62,750 nt of DNA from Caldifarciminota bacterium (lineage in GTDB: Bacteria > Hydrothermota > UBA3073 > JACQXS01 > JAGMCI01): positions 1 through 62,750 of the forward strand of contig JAGMCI010000006.1 in NCBI GenBank assembly GCA_023129325.1, in the 5' to 3' direction. The notes under the pieces were generated by a model, which was given only the letters and a program-made list of their open reading frames with translations, had not been told where the DNA came from and ran no database searches. How positions within the stretch are numbered: the first letter of the stretch is position 1; each line of letters begins with the position of its first letter. Shown here piece by piece: positions 17,099 through 25,430 of the stretch. A program made the translations under genes and the position numbers.

Positions 17099-18544
17099 GT
17101 GAGGGTTGCTCTTCTCAATCCTCGTGTAGGGGAAAGGCCCTATCCACCACTTGGATTGCTTTATATTGCGTCCGTCTTGGAAAATAATGGCTTTGAGGTC
17201 AGAATATGGGACCCTCATCCGGATGACTTATCCTTTCTGAGTGATATTAAGAAGTTTAATCCAAGAGTTGTTGGGTTGACTGTTACTACTCCTCAGGTTA
17301 ATAAAGCAAAATATTTAGTAGAAGAAATTAGGAAGTCACTGCCTTTAACAAAGTTGGTTGCTGGAGGGGTTCATATTACTGCGCTGCCCTCTGATTCATT
17401 AAAAAATTTAGACCTGGACTGCGTTGTTATCGGCGAGGGTGAATTAACAATGCTTGAAATATGCCAAAGGCTTAATTTAGATGAACCATTAGATGTAGTT
17501 AAGGGTATAGCCTATAGGAAAAACGGGAGAATTGCAAGGAATGAAAATAGAGAACTAATAGAGAACCTTGATGATGTGCCATTTCCTGCCAGGCATCTGG
17601 TGGATTTTGGGAAGTATCTGATGCCTCCGGGTACTATTAGAGGGTTATGGCTTGAGCGTTCTACTGCGATAATAACCAGCCGGGGTTGCCCTTATCACTG
17701 TATCTTTTGTGGAAGCCATCTCATCTTCGGAAAGCAAGTTAGAAGAAGGTCTGTTGCCAATGTTATTTCAGAAATAGAACTCCTTATCTCTCAATATGAA
17801 ATAGATGGTTTGTGGTTTTTTGATGATACATTTACTCTTGATAAAGGTTGGGTTAAAGAATTCGTTGTTCAAATGAAAGAGCACAAAATCAATCTAAAAT
17901 GGTCGGTGCAATCTCGTGTTAATCCGATATCTATTGATATTTTAGATGAGATGAAGTCCGCAGGATTATCTCAGATAGAGTTTGGAGTGGAGAGTGGTTC
18001 GGATAAAGTTTTAAAAGCGCTAAAAAAGGGAACAACTGTAGAAATGATAAAAAACGCATTTAGAATTACGAAAAAAGTGGGGATTAGGACATGTGCAACT
18101 TTCATGGTTGGAAATCCAAGCGAGACAAAGAAGGACATCCTTATGACTCAAAAATTGGCAAGGGAAATCGCCCCAGATTGGACTACATTCTTTTTTGCTA
18201 CTCCATATCCCGGCACAGAATTATTAGAAATGGCAAATAAGAACAATTGGATAGTAGACAATGATTATTCTAACTGGGTCCCAAAGATGTTACCTGTAAT
18301 AGAGATAAACTTCAAAAGGGAGGAAGTTGTTAAAATACGTGCAAGATTACAGAGTAGGTTTGTATTTAATAATTATATAAAACTTTTTAAGAATCCGAGA
18401 TATTTTATAAAACTTATTGGACTTTTTCTTCGTTTTCCGATGGGGCTATTAAAGGGAATGCAAAATTTCTTGAAATTAAAGACAGTAGATGATTTTGTCT
18501 TTGGATTTATAGAATACTACCGTAAAAGTAAATATGGTCGGTAA
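17099..18544 (+). CDS. Cobalamin-binding radical SAM protein (copy 4)
   Basis: 481 aa from GTG 17099, supported by an AAGGAGG ribosome site 6 bases upstream. B12-binding-like domain with GGVHIT; cluster motif C197, C201 and C204 (RGCPYHCIFC), then FGVESGS. It overlaps the next deacetylase gene by 11 bases. Compared with copies 1-3 it has the same domain order and length, so the four probably arose by old duplications. Substrate unknown. Confidence 0.9.
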   Translation: MRVALLNPRVGERPYPPLGLLYIASVLENNGFEVRIWDPHPDDLSFLSDIKKFNPRVVGLTVTTPQVNKAKYLVEEIRKSLPLTKLVAGGVHITALPSDSLKNLDLDCVVIGEGELTMLEICQRLNLDEPLDVVKGIAYRKNGRIARNENRELIENLDDVPFPARHLVDFGKYLMPPGTIRGLWLERSTAIITSRGCPYHCIFCGSHLIFGKQVRRRSVANVISEIELLISQYEIDGLWFFDDTFTLDKGWVKEFVVQMKEHKINLKWSVQSRVNPISIDILDEMKSAGLSQIEFGVESGSDKVLKALKKGTTVEMIKNAFRITKKVGIRTCATFMVGNPSETKKDILMTQKLAREIAPDWTTFFFATPYPGTELLEMANKNNWIVDNDYSNWVPKMLPVIEINFKREEVVKIRARLQSRFVFNNYIKLFKNPRYFIKLIGLFLRFPMGLLKGMQNFLKLKTVDDFVFGFIEYYRKSKYGR

Positions 18545-19421
18545 AAGAATAATCGCCATAACCGTGGATGTTGAGACAGACTGGGGAGGGAGGGCAGAGA
18601 CAATTTATGGTATTGATAAAGAGCTGCCTATTATTCTCAATGTATTGAAGACTGAAGATGTACCTGCAACCTTTTTTATTTCTGGACAATTGCTTATGCA
18701 AAATAAGACTGTAAAAAAGGTCATTCTTAAAATTGCTAATGATGGGCATGAGATTGCTTCTCACGGAATGAATCATAATCTTAACTATAGTGGTTTGTCT
18801 TATAACAAACTTTTTAAGCAAATTAGTGAATCAAAAAGATTACTTGAAAATATCTTTCAAGAAGAAGTTATCGGCTTCAGGAGCCCACAGTGTCGTGTCA
18901 ATAAAGACTTATATAAGGCTTTATCTCAAGCAGGTTATAAATATGACTCCTCAGTGGTGAGCAAGGGTATATTTCCTGGTAGATACTCAGGTGTAAAAAC
19001 TCCCATTGAACCTTTTGTTGCTAATGGAATTTTAGAAATCCCAATTACAACTATTCCCCATCTCAGAATGCCATTAGGTTTGCTCTGGATAAATGCAATG
19101 GGGATAGAAACTTTCAAGTTCATTTCAAAGGTAATGAATTTTACGGATATTAGTGTTTTATACTTACATCCTTTTGACCTTTTATTTAAAAAGATAGAAG
19201 GTAATTCCTGCCCGTCTCCGTCAGCTGACGGATTTGGCCCGCTTCGCTGGAGCTTCAGCGAGGCGAGCAAGCGGGTTGGTGTTATTGTAAATAAATGGTA
19301 TAATTTTAAGACAGCTAATGTAGTAAATACTTTTACAGAATTAATCAAATACCTGAAAAGAGAAGGGCATAGATTTCTTCAGTTGAGGGATATCTATGAA
19401 AATTGTTTGAAGAAGACATAA
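18534..19421 (+). CDS. Polysaccharide deacetylase (NodB domain)
   Basis: 295 aa. NodB motifs are visible: TVDVETDWG (metal and catalytic Asp, residues about 7-15), HEIASHGMNH (metal His pair, near 77) and RSPQ near 117. It removes N-acetyl groups from a glycan or a lipid-linked sugar; the PEP-CTERM/exopolysaccharide type is the closest style. No signal peptide is seen, so it may act in the cytoplasm. Residues about 226-247 are encoded by two palindromic elements (19217-19275) that keep the frame. The TAATG overlap fixes the next start. Confidence 0.85.
   Translation: MVGKRIIAITVDVETDWGGRAETIYGIDKELPIILNVLKTEDVPATFFISGQLLMQNKTVKKVILKIANDGHEIASHGMNHNLNYSGLSYNKLFKQISESKRLLENIFQEEVIGFRSPQCRVNKDLYKALSQAGYKYDSSVVSKGIFPGRYSGVKTPIEPFVANGILEIPITTIPHLRMPLGLLWINAMGIETFKFISKVMNFTDISVLYLHPFDLLFKKIEGNSCPSPSADGFGPLRWSFSEASKRVGVIVNKWYNFKTANVVNTFTELIKYLKREGHRFLQLRDIYENCLKKT
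19217..19275 (+). repeat. Two palindromic elements inside the deacetylase gene
   Basis: TCCGTCAGCTGACGGA (19217-19232, 16-bp perfect palindrome) is followed by an element at 19238-19275 with inner arms CGCTG/CAGCG and outer CCCGC/GCGGG. The second element is almost the same, base for base, as 30108-30147 in the WecB gene, which is coded on the other strand. The first also occurs at about 5558-5575. Confidence 0.9.
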
Positions 19422-20146
19422 TGTTGCTTAAAAAACGCTCTTTATACAAATCTATTGGCACAACAACATTTATAAGATTAATTGAATACAAGAGTATTCT
19501 GAAATCTATCCCTTTATATAAGAATCTTATGATTTGTGATGTGGCTTGTGGGAGAGGAGCTTTGGTTTTTAAGTTGCTTAAGAAAAGATTAAGAGTATAT
19601 GGCATTGATAGGTCAGAAGAGACGATAAGTATTGCCACAAGAATAACAAGAGAAGAACATTTACCAGACTCTTTTATAGTTGGCGATGCCCTAAATTTAC
19701 CTTATCGTTCTAATTGTTTTCTTGTGGTTGTGTCAAATTCCTCATTGGAACATTTTTCAGATGATATTAAGGCACTTAGAGAGATGAAGAGAGTGCTTAA
19801 ACCAAAGGGTTTGTTGATCTTAACAGTTGATAGCTTATCTCTTACCAGAATATCAAAGAAGTTCAAAGAGATGCATAAAAAGGTATTTTTTATCAATAAT
19901 TATTATACTCATATAAGTCTCATAGAGAAATTGCATACTGTGGGTCTCGAAGTGATATTTTATGAGTATTATCTAACCTCGTTTATATCATACTTTCTCT
20001 ATAGATTGGGAGTGTATTTTAGAAAATCAGGATGGTTAAGCTTGGCAATCTTACCTATAGCATATTCCTTATGTTCTATCTTTGATAAACTATTTGGTAT
20101 AAAGAATGCTGGAATTGGCTTGGTGGCAAAATGTCAAAAATTATGA
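19421..20146 (+). CDS. Class I SAM-dependent methyltransferase
   Basis: 241 aa from ATG 19421 (TAATG overlap with the deacetylase; the frame also opens at TTG 19403). Motif I ICDVACGRGALVFKL, acidic GIDRSEE, and SNSSLEHFSDD at motif IV are clear. The C-terminal 50 residues include a hydrophobic pair. Substrate unknown; context says glycan or lipid modification. The stop overlaps an ATG of the GT2 remnant. Confidence 0.85.
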   Translation: MLLKKRSLYKSIGTTTFIRLIEYKSILKSIPLYKNLMICDVACGRGALVFKLLKKRLRVYGIDRSEETISIATRITREEHLPDSFIVGDALNLPYRSNCFLVVVSNSSLEHFSDDIKALREMKRVLKPKGLLILTVDSLSLTRISKKFKEMHKKVFFINNYYTHISLIEKLHTVGLEVIFYEYYLTSFISYFLYRLGVYFRKSGWLSLAILPIAYSLCSIFDKLFGIKNAGIGLVAKCQKL

Positions 20147-20265
20147 GAATGCCAAAAGTTATAATTGTTGTTGTGAATTATAAAAGAAATGTGAGATATG
20201 GTTCAGCCTGTAATATTGCGATGAGAGAAGCAATAAAAGCTGGTAGAAAAACAGTAATTAAGTAA
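20143..20265 (+). pseudogene. Internally deleted GT2 glycosyltransferase remnant
   Basis: 40 codons starting ATGA-coupled to the methyltransferase stop. MPKVIIVVVNYKRN matches the start of the GT2 at 21047, and RYGSACNIAMREAIKAG matches that protein near residue 67. The 45 or so residues between, including the NGS loop, are missing and the frame then ends. It is the remnant of a second GT2 gene shortened by deletion. Not a working enzyme. Confidence 0.8.
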
Positions 20266-20269
20266 TCAT

Positions 20270-20968
20270 ATGAGTGAAAAAATGTATACACAAGGTGAAT
20301 ATCTTGAAAAAAATCCAACTTGGCATATTAAAGATTCGCCTTGGAAAGCCAAGCAAATTTTAAAAATTGTAAAGAAAAATAACCTTCAGCCAAATTCAAT
20401 TTGCGAAGTTGGATGCGGAGCTGGCGAAATACTTTATCAACTTTATATCCAGATGCCTATTCATGTCTTATTTGCTGGTTATGAAATATCGCCACAGGCA
20501 TTTGAGCTATGTCAACAAAGAGAGAGGAAACGGTTGCGATTTTATCTAAAAAATTTGCTTCAAGATGATAAGGCTTTCTTTGATATAGTTTTAGCTATAG
20601 ATGTTCTTGAACATATTGAAGATTATTTTGGTTTCTTAAGAAATTTGCGCAAAAAGGGTCAATATAAGATATTTCATATTCCATTAGAGCTTTCTGTGCA
20701 AACTGTTCTGCGTAGTTCACCTATTCTTAAGGAACGACAAAGTGCAGGTCATATTCATTATTTTACAAAGGAAACAGCATTAGCAACATTGATAGACACA
20801 GGCTATGAAATTCTTGATTATTTCTATACTGCAGGTTCAATTGAGCTGCCTGCTAAATCGTTCAAATCTTTATTGGCAAGGCTACCACGAAGGATAATGT
20901 TTAAATTGAGTAAGGACATAACTGTTAGAATATTGGGAGGGTATTCACTTATGGTGCTTACAAAGTGA
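20270..20968 (+). CDS. Class I SAM-dependent methyltransferase
   Basis: 232 aa. Motif I is ICEVGCGAGEIL (about residue 44), followed by FAGYEISPQAFEL, and FDIVLAIDVLEHIED at motif IV. The N-terminal TYTQGEYLEKNPTWH is shared by sugar-pathway methyltransferases of this type. It starts 4 bases after the GT2 remnant. Substrate unknown. Confidence 0.85.
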   Translation: MSEKMYTQGEYLEKNPTWHIKDSPWKAKQILKIVKKNNLQPNSICEVGCGAGEILYQLYIQMPIHVLFAGYEISPQAFELCQQRERKRLRFYLKNLLQDDKAFFDIVLAIDVLEHIEDYFGFLRNLRKKGQYKIFHIPLELSVQTVLRSSPILKERQSAGHIHYFTKETALATLIDTGYEILDYFYTAGSIELPAKSFKSLLARLPRRIMFKLSKDITVRILGGYSLMVLTK

Positions 20969-21021
20969 GTGACAAAGAATTGCCGGGCAAATCGACAGAC
21001 GAAAAAGCAATAGCTTTATAG
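20965..21021 (+). other. GTG mini-ORF, possible gene-start remnant
   Basis: GTG at 20965 overlaps the previous stop (GTGA) and reads VSDKELPGKSTDEKAIAL before a TAG. Length 18 aa. It has the position of a coupled gene start and may be the stump of a deleted gene, like the remnants at 282 and 20143. Weak; it may be chance. Confidence 0.3.
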
Positions 21022-21046
21022 AGATAGTAATGGGGAAAAGTTAAAA

Positions 21047-21958
21047 ATGGGATATCCCAAAGTTACTATAATCATTGTGAACTGGAATGGAAAGGATAAT
21101 ACTTTAGAGTGCCTTCAATCCTTGAGGGAAATAAATTATCCAAACTATGAAGTGATTGTTGTAGATAATGGCTCTGTGAATGGTTCACCTGAGGTAATAA
21201 GTAAGAAGTTTCTACATCATAAACTAATAGCACTTAAAAGAAATATAGGGTATGGGTCAGCCTGTAATGTTGCAATAAAGGAAGCAATAAACGACAATAC
21301 TCACTATGTGTATCTCAGCAATAATGATATAGTATTTGATAAATATTTTTTAACTGAGCTTGTAAATGTTGCCGAAAAAGAAAAGGAAATCGGTATAGTA
21401 GGACCTATAGTTTATATACATAGTAATCCTCAGAAAATTCAGCTTTTCGGAGGGTATCTTAATTTAAGAACAGGAGAAGTATCACTCATCGGGCATCGTC
21501 AATCAGACACAGGACAATTTGAACGAGTAAGAGAGGTGGATTTTGTTATGGGAGGAGCTTTGTTGATCAAAAGAGGGGTGATTGAGGATATTGGATATTT
21601 TGACCCGGATTATTTTATGTATGGGGAAGAGGTTGATTATGAGTATAGAGCGAAAAAAGCTGGTTATAAGCTTGTTGCGGTCTCGACTGCAAAAGTCTGG
21701 CACAAGGTTTATGGCTCTTTTGATGGCAGGTTAACTCCCTTTACGGAATTTTATATTATGAGAAATAAGGTATATTTTATGAGAAAATATTTCTCTGGAA
21801 TGAGGATAATTTATTTCTTTCTTTACTTGCTTTTTATAAATCTTCCATATAGAATTGGAGGATATCTAAGACATCGGCATTATGAGCTTTTACTTTCTTG
21901 TCTTTATGGTGTCTATAGAGGATTTATAGATAACATACATAAACTCCGATGCGAATAA
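21047..21958 (+). CDS. GT2-family glycosyltransferase (rhamnosyltransferase-like)
   Basis: 303 aa. GT-A fold signatures: VTIIIVNWNGKDNTLECLQ at the N terminus, VVDNGSVNGS near 40, LSNNDIVF near 94 in place of a DxD, MGGALLIKRG near 169 and YGEEVDYEYRAKKAGY near 193 (acid/base region). A hydrophobic C-terminal region suggests membrane association. It adds one sugar to a lipid-linked chain from an NDP-sugar. It overlaps the next GT4 by 10 bases. Confidence 0.9.
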   Translation: MGYPKVTIIIVNWNGKDNTLECLQSLREINYPNYEVIVVDNGSVNGSPEVISKKFLHHKLIALKRNIGYGSACNVAIKEAINDNTHYVYLSNNDIVFDKYFLTELVNVAEKEKEIGIVGPIVYIHSNPQKIQLFGGYLNLRTGEVSLIGHRQSDTGQFERVREVDFVMGGALLIKRGVIEDIGYFDPDYFMYGEEVDYEYRAKKAGYKLVAVSTAKVWHKVYGSFDGRLTPFTEFYIMRNKVYFMRKYFSGMRIIYFFLYLLFINLPYRIGGYLRHRHYELLLSCLYGVYRGFIDNIHKLRCE

Positions 21959-23043
21959 CTCTCATTACTATTGGCTTTTATGAATATACGATAGAATTGG
22001 CAAACGCTCTTTCTGAGAGTGAGGATGTTTTTTTAATTATTCCTCAAAATAAAGTTAGTAACCCTGAACTTATTAGTAAAAAAGTGAGAAGATTATTTAT
22101 CTGTAAGCCCAGAATGAGATATCCCACAAATCTAAAAATGATTCACAAGATTTTTCAATACATTAATTTTATAAAGCCTGATATTATACATCTTCAAAGT
22201 GGTTTTGGCCCATGGATTTGTGTTCTTCTTTCATTCTTTAAAAAGTATGCTTTTGTGACAACCATACATGACCCAGAAACTCATTCCGGAGAAGAGGCAT
22301 TTTATTATAATTTAACTACCAAATTCTTGCAAAGGTATTCAGACCGAATTATTGCACAAGGAAAGGCTTCAAAAAACTGTTTGATAAATAAATTTGGCGT
22401 CAAAGTCCAGGATATAGATATTATTCCTCTTGGTGCTTCATCATTTTTTACAAAATGGAAGAAGGAAAACATTATTGAAGAAAAAAATACAGTCTTATTT
22501 TTCGGAAGGATATGGAAGTATAAGGGCTTAGAATATTTAATAAAGGCAGAACCCATTATATCAGCAGAAATTCCAGACTTCAAGATAATTATAGCAGGAA
22601 GGGGCGAAAATTTCAAGAAATACAAGAATATTATGGTAAACAGAGAAAGATTTATCGTGGTCAATAGATATATTCCAAACGAAAATGTTGCCGAGTTGTT
22701 TCAGAAGGCAAGTTTAGTTGTCTTACCTTACATTGAGGCAACGCAAAGTGCTATTATTTCTATTGCATATGCCTTTAAGAAACCTGTGGTTGTCACAAAT
22801 GTAGGAAGTCTCCCTGAATATGTAGATGATGGTATTACAGGTTGTATTGTCCCTCCAAGGAACTCTGATAAACTTGCAGGAGCAATTATAAGATTGCTTA
22901 AAAACAATAGTGCAAGGAAAAAAATAGGTGAAAATGGCTATAAAAAGATGCTTAAAGAATTTTCCTGGGAAAGAATAGCAAAAAAACATCTTGAAGTCTA
23001 TAAGAAAACAATTGTAGAGCATAGGAAGAAAAGATGGGTCTAA
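21949..23043 (+). CDS. GT4-family glycosyltransferase
   Basis: 364 aa. GT-B fold with TVLFFGRIWKYKGLEYLI (residue about 181) starting the donor domain and VVTNVGSLPEYVDDGITG (about 280) as donor-binding segment. The N terminus is short (RITLITIGFYEYTIELA). Cytoplasmic NDP-sugar transferase in the glycan operon. It overlaps the genes on both sides. Confidence 0.88.
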   Translation: MRITLITIGFYEYTIELANALSESEDVFLIIPQNKVSNPELISKKVRRLFICKPRMRYPTNLKMIHKIFQYINFIKPDIIHLQSGFGPWICVLLSFFKKYAFVTTIHDPETHSGEEAFYYNLTTKFLQRYSDRIIAQGKASKNCLINKFGVKVQDIDIIPLGASSFFTKWKKENIIEEKNTVLFFGRIWKYKGLEYLIKAEPIISAEIPDFKIIIAGRGENFKKYKNIMVNRERFIVVNRYIPNENVAELFQKASLVVLPYIEATQSAIISIAYAFKKPVVVTNVGSLPEYVDDGITGCIVPPRNSDKLAGAIIRLLKNNSARKKIGENGYKKMLKEFSWERIAKKHLEVYKKTIVEHRKKRWV

Positions 23044-24164
23044 AGAAAATGGACAAATCTCTTTCTCCTTGGCAACTTATTAAAAATAAGAAGTCAAAAA
23101 AAATTTTACTTCTTGGTGTATCACCTAAATATCAAGGTGGTGTGGCTACTTATATTAGGAATTTGCTTAAATTTCCTCTAAAAGGAAAATATAGGATAAT
23201 TTTTTTTCAAACAGGTTCATCACCAGGAGAAAAAGCGCTCAAAAAATTGATTAGAATTTTAACGAGTCCAATGATGTTAGGAATCAAAATAATTATTGAA
23301 AATCCTGTTATTGTCCATATCAATCCGTCTCTGGACAGAAAAGCAATTTGGCGGGATTCGGTTTACCTCATAATTTCTAAGATTTTAGGAAGGAGGATAG
23401 TGCTACAAATCCATGGTGGTAGAGTTCATTATTTAAACTCCTTAAACCAGTTTCTAATAAAAAATATCTTCAATATAGCAGATAAAGTGATTATTCTTTC
23501 TTCTATCCAGAGAAAGGGATTAATAAAATTTATCTCAAGAAATAAAATAGAACTTGTTCCAAATCCGGTGGATACCAATCTCTACATAGATAAGAGGTTG
23601 TCTAAAACCGATGCAAATGGGCTAAGAGTTGTTTTTGTATCAAGGTTTATAAGAGAGAAAGGTGGTTTTGAAGTGATAAGGGCTATTCCTATGATAATAA
23701 AAAGTGTTCCAAATGTGACTTTTATTTTTGCTGGTTCCGGTGAGGTTGAAAATGAGATGGAAAAATTATGTGAGGATTTAGATATTCAAAAGTGTGTTAA
23801 ATTTGTTGGATATATAACGGGAGAAAGATTGATAAAGTTATATACTGAATCTGATATTTTTGTTTTGCCAACTTATTGTAAAGAGGGATTTCCTAATGTA
23901 ATTTTAGAAGCAATGGCAGCTGGATTGCCTATTATAACTACCAATAAGGGAGCTATCCCTGAAGTGATTGAAAACTATAAAAATGGCTTTATAATTCCTC
24001 CAAAGAGGCCTGATATTATTGCCAAGAGAGTAATTACTTTGGCTACAGATAAGAAGCTACGAGAAAGAATTAAGAAGAATAATATTAGAAAAAGTAGAGA
24101 AAAATATGATATAGAGATAGTTTCAAAAAAGTTTATAAAGATATATGATTCTATCTTAGATTAG
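23034..24164 (+). CDS. GT4-family glycosyltransferase
   Basis: 376 aa. The acceptor domain starts with the glycine-rich SPKYQGGVATYIRN; the donor domain has VVFVSRFIREKGGFEV, and the EGFPNVILEAMAAGLP segment contains the usual E-x7-E pair. It uses an NDP-sugar; the acceptor is unknown. It overlaps the preceding GT4 by 10 bases, so the two are probably translated together. Confidence 0.9.
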   Translation: MGLKKMDKSLSPWQLIKNKKSKKILLLGVSPKYQGGVATYIRNLLKFPLKGKYRIIFFQTGSSPGEKALKKLIRILTSPMMLGIKIIIENPVIVHINPSLDRKAIWRDSVYLIISKILGRRIVLQIHGGRVHYLNSLNQFLIKNIFNIADKVIILSSIQRKGLIKFISRNKIELVPNPVDTNLYIDKRLSKTDANGLRVVFVSRFIREKGGFEVIRAIPMIIKSVPNVTFIFAGSGEVENEMEKLCEDLDIQKCVKFVGYITGERLIKLYTESDIFVLPTYCKEGFPNVILEAMAAGLPIITTNKGAIPEVIENYKNGFIIPPKRPDIIAKRVITLATDKKLRERIKKNNIRKSREKYDIEIVSKKFIKIYDSILD

Positions 24165-24229
24165 ATACAATAAAAAATAAACGTGCAAGCCATAGGAATT
24201 ATAAATATACGTTAACTTATACAAGCAAG

Positions 24230-25426
24230 ATGAAATCGGTTCTTGTTCACTGCGAGATGGAAGTAAAAGGAGTTATAGAGAAAGCAATGAATAAATTAGT
24301 AAGATGGTTAGAGATAAATGGGTGTGAATCTTACGACCCTTTTGATGGTTTAAAATCACCGGTAGCAGGATATTTAACATTGAATAATAAATATCTCAGG
24401 GGAATTTGGCAGCAGTTTTTTAAAAGATGTCCAATTAACTTTAGACCAATTGCTAGTATAAAAAGAGAAATAAATTCTAAAACTATGGGCGACATTGCTA
24501 CAGCTTATTTAATGCTTTATAAGCTTTATAACGATGAGAAATATTTAAACAAAACAATATTTTCTCTAAAATGGTTAGAAGATAACTTTTATAGAGGATA
24601 TTCTGGTTATTGCTGGGGGAATTATTTTGATTGCCAGACCAGAGGAATTTATGCTAAAAAAGGAACTCCAAATATATTTACTACTTATTACAATGCCAAT
24701 GCATTTTTAGATGCTTATGAACTGCTTGGAAATTCTAAATATTTAGAAGTAGCTAAAAGTGCTTGTAATTTTATTTTAAAAGATATAGGATTTACTAAAG
24801 ATAAGGATGCTTTATGTATAAGTTATTATCCAACTCAAAAAGACCAAATCCATAATGTAAATATACTTGGTGCATCTTTATTATCAAGAGTATATAAATA
24901 TACAAGAGAAGAAGATTTATTTAAAATTGCTAATAAAGCAGTAAAATATACAATTCAATGTCAAAGAGAAGATGGGGCATGGTTTTATGGTAAAGAACCT
25001 ATGTATCACTGGATAGATAATTTTCATACCGGTTATATATTGGAGTCTCTGTATAATTATATTAATCATACAGGCGATTCGGAATTCATGCTGAATCTTT
25101 TAAAAGGAATAGAGTTTTATAGAACTAATTTCTTCCTTGCTAATGGAATTCCAAAGTATTATGATAATAAAATTTATCCTATTGATATTCAATGTGCAGC
25201 TCAAGCTATTCAGACTTTTGCTATTTTAAGCAGTATTGATAAAAAATATCTTGATATGGCAATAAAAGTTGCCAAATGGACTATTGAAAACATGCAAGAT
25301 AAAAATGGCTACTTTTATTACCGTAAATATCAGGTTTTTACCAACAAGATTCCTTATATGAGATGGGGGGAATCAACTATGTTTGTGGCATTAGTAAATT
25401 TAATAAGGGTATCACAAAAAAGGTAG
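24230..25426 (+). CDS. Alpha/alpha-toroid (six-hairpin-like) protein of glycan loci
   Basis: 398 aa. No signal peptide and no membrane segments. Repeating helical pairs with YLEVAKSACNFILKD, LFKIANKAVKYTIQ and YLDMAIKVAKWTIEN, and aromatic-rich turns (GYCWGNYFDCQTRG, DGAWFYGKEPMYHW), show an alpha/alpha-barrel like six-hairpin glycosidases or AGE-type epimerases. I do not recognise the exact family. Such proteins sit in many exopolysaccharide loci. Possible roles are a glycan lyase/hydrolase or an epimerase; no catalytic residue can be named. Confidence 0.65.
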   Translation: MKSVLVHCEMEVKGVIEKAMNKLVRWLEINGCESYDPFDGLKSPVAGYLTLNNKYLRGIWQQFFKRCPINFRPIASIKREINSKTMGDIATAYLMLYKLYNDEKYLNKTIFSLKWLEDNFYRGYSGYCWGNYFDCQTRGIYAKKGTPNIFTTYYNANAFLDAYELLGNSKYLEVAKSACNFILKDIGFTKDKDALCISYYPTQKDQIHNVNILGASLLSRVYKYTREEDLFKIANKAVKYTIQCQREDGAWFYGKEPMYHWIDNFHTGYILESLYNYINHTGDSEFMLNLLKGIEFYRTNFFLANGIPKYYDNKIYPIDIQCAAQAIQTFAILSSIDKKYLDMAIKVAKWTIENMQDKNGYFYYRKYQVFTNKIPYMRWGESTMFVALVNLIRVSQKR

Positions 25427-25430
25427 ATTT

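Noticed and set aside
339-18544. Radical SAM genes as bacteriochlorophyll BchE
   Set aside because: The domain order is the same, but no other pigment gene is present and all neighbours are glycan genes.
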